Source: an uncultured Roseateles sp. (GTDB taxonomy: Bacteria > Pseudomonadota > Gammaproteobacteria > Burkholderiales > Burkholderiaceae). From it: DNA of 11,447 bases. Made by a program: the position numbers and the translations under genes. The DNA is taken from positions 1 through 11,447 of the forward strand of contig CAMLKW010000146.1 of the NCBI GenBank assembly GCA_946480605.1, read 5' to 3'. Below, piece by piece: positions 7,699 through 11,447 of the stretch; the first letter of the stretch is position 1, and the number at the start of each line of letters is the position of its first letter. The notes below the pieces were generated by a model, which saw only the letters and a list, made by a program, of their open reading frames with translations, ran no database searches and was not told the DNA's origin.

Positions 7699-8195
7699 AG
7701 CCCTGCACCATGAAGCACCACCTTGTCGCAACCCTGCTGGGCCTGGCCGCGCTGCCGGCCCTGGCCGCCTCGCATTCCTCCACCACGTTCATGACCGAGC
7801 AGGACATCAACGGCGACGGCAAGGTCTCGCTGGCCGAGTTCAGGCTGGGCCGCCAGGTCGAGTTCGTGCGCATCGACTTCAACGCCGACGGCCAGCTCAG
7901 CGAAGCCGAGTACCTGGGCGAGTTCGAGGGCCGGCTGATGGCGCGCATCAGCAAGACCGCCGACCCCGAGAAACGCAAGGAAGAGCTGCAGCGCCAGATG
8001 CGCCAGGCCAAGGTGCGCTTCGGCGTGTTGGACGCCGACAAGAACGGCAGCATCAGCCTGGAAGAGTTCCAGGCCACCGGCCTGCGCATGTTCAAGCTGC
8101 ACGACCGCAACGAGGACGGCAGCGTCGACGAGGTGGACGTGAAGCTCGCCGAGGACGAGCGCAAGGCTGGCAAGACGGGCTTCGTGTCGCCCTGA
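7695..8195 (+). CDS. Small exported protein with four EF-hand loops
   Basis: The 166-residue protein has a signal peptide ending near ALPALAA (residue 25) and then four canonical EF-hand loops. These are DINGDGKVSLAE (37-48), DFNADGQLSEAE (61-72), DADKNGSISLEE (113-124) and DRNEDGSVDEVD (137-148). The loops form two pairs, each with starts 24 residues apart, joined by a charged helical linker (about 76-110) rich in Arg, Lys, Glu and Gln. Loops 1-3 have Glu at position 12; loop 4 has Asp, which is often linked with weaker calcium or altered metal preference. The start at 7695 overlaps the previous gene's stop as ATGA, implying coupled translation; an ATG at 7710 is an alternative that keeps the signal peptide. 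The product probably binds calcium or another divalent cation in the periplasm. Its link to the DUF4198 protein and the receptor is inferred from gene order. Confidence 0.9.
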   Translation: MKPCTMKHHLVATLLGLAALPALAASHSSTTFMTEQDINGDGKVSLAEFRLGRQVEFVRIDFNADGQLSEAEYLGEFEGRLMARISKTADPEKRKEELQRQMRQAKVRFGVLDADKNGSISLEEFQATGLRMFKLHDRNEDGSVDEVDVKLAEDERKAGKTGFVSP

Positions 8196-8211
8196 GTCCC
8201 CGTTAGCCGCG

Positions 8212-8235
8212 GCGGCCGCCCGAGGGTGCGGCCGC
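8212..8235 (+). repeat. GC-only hairpin and direct repeat between the EF-hand gene and the receptor
   Basis: Two copies of GCGGCCGCCC (8212-8221 and 8228-8237) lie 16 bp apart. Because GCGGCCGC is self-complementary, the RNA can fold into an 8-bp all-GC stem with an 8-nt loop. There is no following U-tract, so it is not a standard intrinsic terminator. It starts 17 nt after the EF-hand stop and could act as an mRNA-stabilising or attenuating structure between the genes. The rest of the 8196-8361 spacer shows no promoter I can support. It contains a second short direct repeat, GCCAGCCA, at 8306-8313 and 8330-8337. Confidence 0.5.
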
Positions 8236-8361
8236 CCACACGCAGAACGGATCGCAGCGCACTATGGGTGCCGCGGCTTCGCACTGCCCAAACGATTTCC
8301 TCCCAGCCAGCCATCGCGAACCTTGCGAAGCCAGCCAACAGGCCACTCCCAAAGGTTTCGC

Positions 8362-10935
8362 ATGAACAAGAACAAGCGCATCCGCGCGCTCGCCCGCGCG
8401 CCTCGATCCACCCCGCTCGCGCAGGCCTTGCTGGCCCTGGCGCTGGCCGGCGCCGCCGCCGGGCTGACGCCCGCCCAGGCCCAGACCGCCGCCGTCGCCT
8501 ACAGCGTGCCAGCCGGCCCGCTCGGCGAGGCACTGACCCGCTTCGCCGTCGCGGCCGGCGTGACGCTGCAACTGGACGCCGCCCTGGTCACCGGCCTGCG
8601 CAGCCCGGGGCTGCAGGGCCGCTATGACGTGAGCGAGGGCTTTGCACGCCTGCTGGCCGGCACCGACCTGGACGCGCAGCAGCGCGGCGTCGGTGTCTGG
8701 GTGCTGCGCCCGGCCGACGCGTTGCCGGTCGTCCGCGTGAAGGCCGCCACCGAGCGCGCCGAGGCCGGCACGCGCACGGTGCTGACGCAGGACGACATCG
8801 AGCGCAACGGCGGCACCGGCATCGCCGATCTCATCCGCTACCAGCCGCTCGTGGAAGCGCCCGGCACGGTGACGGGCTCGACCCGTGGCGCCAGCCGCTA
8901 CGACCGCGGCGGCACCACCAACTACAACATCCGCGGCGTCGAGGGCAACCGCGTGGGCCTGGACGTGGACGGCATCGAGATGCCCGACGCCATCAGCCGC
9001 GCGCCGCTGACCGCGCGCTCCGAGGACGGCACCTTCGGCATGGGCCGCGACTTCATCGACCCCGACCTGTACGCGTCGGTGGACATCCAGTCCGGCACCA
9101 CCAGCTCGCAGCGCTCGGCGGGCGGCATCGGCGGTGCGGTGAGCTTTCGCAGCAAGTCGCCGGAAGACTTCGTCAACGCCGGCAAGCCTTTCTTCGCCGG
9201 CGCCAAGCTCGGCTACAGCGAGGCCAACCGCACCTGGAGCAAGGGCGCCACGCTGGCCGCGCAGAGCGGCGATCTGGGCCTGCTGCTGAGCTACACGCGC
9301 CGCGACGGCCAGCAGACCGAGAACAACAGCACCACCGTGCCCACCTACCCGGAGGACTGGCACTCCGACGCGCTGCTGCTGAAGGGCGTGCTGCGCGTGA
9401 CCCCGGCCCACCGGCTGGAGCTGGCCGCCGACCTTTACCGCAAGCGCAGCGACTCGTCCTTCGACGCCTGGGACACCAACGCCACCGCCATCACCGGCAG
9501 GTCGGTGCAGGACGCGCGCACCCAGCGCGACACCGTCTCGCTGGCCCACACCTGGACACCCGGTGCCGACGGCCTGGTCGACAAGCTCAGCACGCGGGTC
9601 TACGTGCAGAGCACCGACATGGACGACGTGACCCACACCGTCACGCTGGTCACCAACGCCAAGGTCCGCGAGGCCTCGCGCAACACCACGCAGCAGATCG
9701 GCTTCTCCACGCTGGCCGAGAAGCGCATCGCCAACCACGGCCTCAAGTTCGGTCTGAACCACTCGCGCACGGAGAACGAACACCCGTTCACGACCAGCGA
9801 GACCGGCCTGGGCGCGGTCGGCCAGCCCTTCCCCGACACGCTGACCGTGCGCACCGGCGTCTTTGCCGAAGACACGATGGACTTCCAGCTCGCCGGCAAG
9901 CGCCTGTCCGTCGTGCCGGGCCTGCGCGTGGACCGCGTGGACCCCAGCATTCGCAACACCGGCAGCTTCAACAACCCGCGCATCACCCAGGCCGAGCTGG
10001 AGGCGATGTACGGCAAGGCGCCGGCGACCACCATCGCCAGCCCCAGCCTGGCGCTGCTGGTCGAAGTGCAGCCCAGCCTGACCGCGTATGCGCAATGGAA
10101 GCGCAGCGGCCGTGCGCCCTCCAACAGCGAGATCTTCGGCTACTGGAACAGCGGCGGCGGCAGCTATGCGCTGCTGGGCAACCGCGACCTGAAGGAAGAG
10201 ACCAGCAACGCCTTCGACATCGGCCTGAAGGGCGCGCCCACGCCGGGCGTCACCTTCGCCGGCTCGCTGTTCTACACGCAGTACGACGACTTCATCTCCT
10301 ACACCCGCTTCACGCGCGCCAACAACCCGGAGAAGTTCGTCAACATCCAGCCCAGCCTGAGCATCCTGTACCAGGCCGAGAACCGCGACGAGGCCACCAT
10401 CTACGGCGGCGAGCTGAGCCTGCGGCTGGACCACGGCACCTGGGCGCCGGCCGTCAAGGGGTTGTACAGCACCTGGGCGCTGGGCTACAGCAAGGGCACG
10501 TCCAAGTCCCACTACGCGGGCGACAAGGACGTGGACCTCGACACCGTGCAGCCCGCCAAGGCCGTTGCCGCCCTGGGTTTTGATGCGGCGCAGCGCGCCT
10601 GGGGCCTGCACCTGACCGGCACCCTCGTGCGCGGCAAGCAGGCCACCGCCACGGCGCGCCAGTCCTTCACCAACAACCCCGGCGCCCAGCTGCCTGATTC
10701 CACCGTCGTGCTCTACCGCGTGCCAGGTTTTGCCCGCTTCGATTTGGGCAGCTACTGGCGCCTCGGCAAGAACCTGCGCCTGAACGCCGCGGTGCTGAAC
10801 CTTGCCGACAAGCGCTACTGGAGCTACGCCGGCACGCGCAGCCTGCAGCCCGCCAACGCGCGCGACCGCCAGCAGATCGAGCTGTCCACCGCGCCGGGCC
10901 GCACCTTCGCGGTCAGCTTGAACGCGGAGTTCTAA
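8362..10935 (+). CDS. TonB-dependent receptor with STN signalling domain, heme/hemoglobin class
   Basis: The 857-residue outer-membrane receptor begins at ATG 8362, preceded by AAAGG 6 nt upstream. A long Ala/Leu-rich signal peptide ends at TPAQA (residue 40). An STN domain follows (about 45-116: AYSVPAGPLGEALTRFAVAA through GVWVLRP), which in FecA-type receptors talks to a FecR-like anti-sigma factor. A possible TonB box is PVVRVKA (122-128). The plug (about 134-265) has NYNIRGVEGNRVGLDVDGIE and GGIGGAVSFRSKSPEDFV. The rest is a 22-strand barrel ending in the aromatic C-terminus AEF. Plug wording, and GRAP (583-586) followed by NRDL (607-610), resemble the FRAP/NPNL blocks of heme and hemoglobin receptors. 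The loop between them lacks the usual His. Transport needs TonB-ExbBD from elsewhere. It probably belongs to the Fur-controlled cassette upstream, though a 166-bp gap allows its own promoter. TonB receptor is certain; heme as substrate is inference. Confidence 0.95.
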   Translation: MNKNKRIRALARAPRSTPLAQALLALALAGAAAGLTPAQAQTAAVAYSVPAGPLGEALTRFAVAAGVTLQLDAALVTGLRSPGLQGRYDVSEGFARLLAGTDLDAQQRGVGVWVLRPADALPVVRVKAATERAEAGTRTVLTQDDIERNGGTGIADLIRYQPLVEAPGTVTGSTRGASRYDRGGTTNYNIRGVEGNRVGLDVDGIEMPDAISRAPLTARSEDGTFGMGRDFIDPDLYASVDIQSGTTSSQRSAGGIGGAVSFRSKSPEDFVNAGKPFFAGAKLGYSEANRTWSKGATLAAQSGDLGLLLSYTRRDGQQTENNSTTVPTYPEDWHSDALLLKGVLRVTPAHRLELAADLYRKRSDSSFDAWDTNATAITGRSVQDARTQRDTVSLAHTWTPGADGLVDKLSTRVYVQSTDMDDVTHTVTLVTNAKVREASRNTTQQIGFSTLAEKRIANHGLKFGLNHSRTENEHPFTTSETGLGAVGQPFPDTLTVRTGVFAEDTMDFQLAGKRLSVVPGLRVDRVDPSIRNTGSFNNPRITQAELEAMYGKAPATTIASPSLALLVEVQPSLTAYAQWKRSGRAPSNSEIFGYWNSGGGSYALLGNRDLKEETSNAFDIGLKGAPTPGVTFAGSLFYTQYDDFISYTRFTRANNPEKFVNIQPSLSILYQAENRDEATIYGGELSLRLDHGTWAPAVKGLYSTWALGYSKGTSKSHYAGDKDVDLDTVQPAKAVAALGFDAAQRAWGLHLTGTLVRGKQATATARQSFTNNPGAQLPDSTVVLYRVPGFARFDLGSYWRLGKNLRLNAAVLNLADKRYWSYAGTRSLQPANARDRQQIELSTAPGRTFAVSLNAEF

Positions 10936-11447
10936 GGCCGGCTGCCCGTGTGCCGCTCGTGCTGGGCTTGCGGCGCAAGCCCAGCATCCGCCTCAGGGTT
11001 TCATCCCTGTCGATCAGGTGGTGCTTCAGCGCACCCAGCACGTGCAGTGCGATCACGCCGATCAGCAGATAACCCAGCGAACTGTGAGTCGCCTGGGCAA
11101 TCTCCGCTCCTTGCATCGAGTACGGAAGCACTTCTGCGGGATTTGCCGAGTTGTGGTTGCCGTGCACGAGCACCCAGCCGAATATGCCGAAACCGTGGCC
11201 GCTGAGCGTGGAATAAAGCATGCCGGAAACAGGCATCGCCAGCGTGGCGCCGAGCAAGGTCCAATGGGTTGCCTTCGACAGCAGATGCTCGATATTCGAA
11301 TATTGTCCCACCGGCTGCGGCCACCCCAGTTTCAGCCGGCGAACCGTTCGCCACAGCGCCACACCGAGAATCAGAACGCCCACGGACTTGTGAATGGGAT
11401 ACAAGGCCCAGGTTTGCGAGGACGCCATATAGAGCCCGGAAGCAAGC
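10913..11447 (-). CDS. Cytochrome b561-family membrane protein (5' end outside window)
   Basis: At least 177 residues are present. The reading frame stays open to the window edge (LASGLYMAS precedes the first in-window ATG at 11428), so the true start and most of helix 1 lie outside. The four-helix b561 pattern is clear. It has YPIHKSVGVLILGVALWR with a heme-ligand His, a second helix with ATHWTLLGATLAMPVSG, and a last helix ATHSSLGYLLIGVIALHVLG followed by ALKHHLIDRDETLRRML, the usual family ending. Members of this family are inner-membrane di-heme electron carriers. After that ending there is a basic tail of about 22 residues. The gene converges on the TonB receptor and overlaps its final 23 bp. 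Codon use is unlike the rest of the window: TAT, ATT, AAT, CAA, ATA and GGA are common. A link to iron reduction is possible but not shown. Confidence 0.9.
   Translation of the reverse strand, partial: LASGLYMASSQTWALYPIHKSVGVLILGVALWRTVRRLKLGWPQPVGQYSNIEHLLSKATHWTLLGATLAMPVSGMLYSTLSGHGFGIFGWVLVHGNHNSANPAEVLPYSMQGAEIAQATHSSLGYLLIGVIALHVLGALKHHLIDRDETLRRMLGLRRKPSTSGTRAAGLRTPRSS
10960..10986 (+). terminator. Strong stem-loop after the TonB receptor gene (possible terminator)
   Basis: TGCTGGGCTTGC (10960-10971) pairs perfectly with GCAAGCCCAGCA (10975-10986) across a 3-nt loop, a 12-bp stem starting 24 nt after the receptor TAA. No U-tract follows on either strand, so an intrinsic terminator is not proven. 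The stem also encodes residues MLGLRRKPS of the convergent cytochrome gene, so it may instead act as a bidirectional or stabilising structure. Confidence 0.5.

Noticed and set aside
6904..7731. 275-residue minus-strand open frame opposite the DUF4198 gene
   Set aside because: Antisense shadow; the plus-strand protein has a signal peptide and a family match.
8212..8235. Paired GCGGCCGC sites as a cloning scar or recombination site
   Set aside because: They equal a NotI site by chance in GC-rich DNA. No vector sequence or mobile-element end is nearby, so they are treated only as a hairpin/direct repeat.
8203..10611. 802-residue open frame on the minus strand opposite the TonB receptor
   Set aside because: Low-complexity Ala/Gly/Val/Arg/His composition without recognisable domains; it shadows the receptor's codon pattern.

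Overview
The window is very GC-rich DNA with strong G/C bias at third codon positions. The gene content (RND pump with a NodT-type outer-membrane factor, an STN-type TonB receptor, a ThyA start of betaproteobacterial flavour) suggests a Burkholderiales betaproteobacterium, perhaps of the Comamonadaceae/Roseateles-Rubrivivax type. That placement is inference from protein style; no rRNA or other phylogenetic marker is present. The sequence looks chromosomal. No insertion sequence, tRNA, rRNA or CRISPR array was seen.

Left block (1-6698, all on the minus strand, read right to left). This is a complete tripartite drug-efflux operon: membrane-fusion protein (5397-6611), AcrB/MexB-type RND transporter (2237-5380), NodT/OprM-type outer-membrane factor (829-2235) and a TetR-family repressor (224-832). 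The genes are almost contiguous, with a 16-nt gap, a 1-nt gap and a 4-nt GTGA overlap. The 5' end of thyA (1-211) follows only 12 nt after the repressor and runs out of the window. Ahead of the operon is a promoter whose -10 box lies inside a GAATGA-N4-TCATTC palindrome. A second, imperfect copy lies about 49 bp upstream. The last gene of the operon very probably encodes the repressor that binds these sites.

Middle control region (6612-6894, 283 bp). The efflux promoter/operators face left. A right-facing promoter is framed by two Fur-box-like sequences built on a perfect 8-bp inverted repeat (ATGAGAAT/ATTCTCAT).

Right block (6895-10935, plus strand). A probable Fur-repressed, iron- or metal-responsive cassette encodes a secreted DUF4198 protein, a small exported protein with four EF-hand loops (ATGA overlap with the previous gene) and, after a 166-bp spacer with a GC-rich hairpin, a large TonB-dependent receptor. 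The receptor carries an N-terminal STN signalling domain and its plug and barrel resemble the heme/hemoglobin receptor class. All three products are exported, so the cassette is best read as an outer-membrane/periplasmic uptake system energised by TonB encoded elsewhere.

Right edge (10913-11447, minus strand). A cytochrome b561-type membrane protein, cut by the window end, converges on the receptor gene and overlaps its last 23 bp. Its codon use is clearly less GC-biased than its neighbours. A strong 12-bp hairpin lies just after the receptor stop codon.

The most interesting part is the DUF4198 / four-EF-hand / STN-receptor cassette under twin Fur-like boxes; I cannot assign its substrate from sequence alone.
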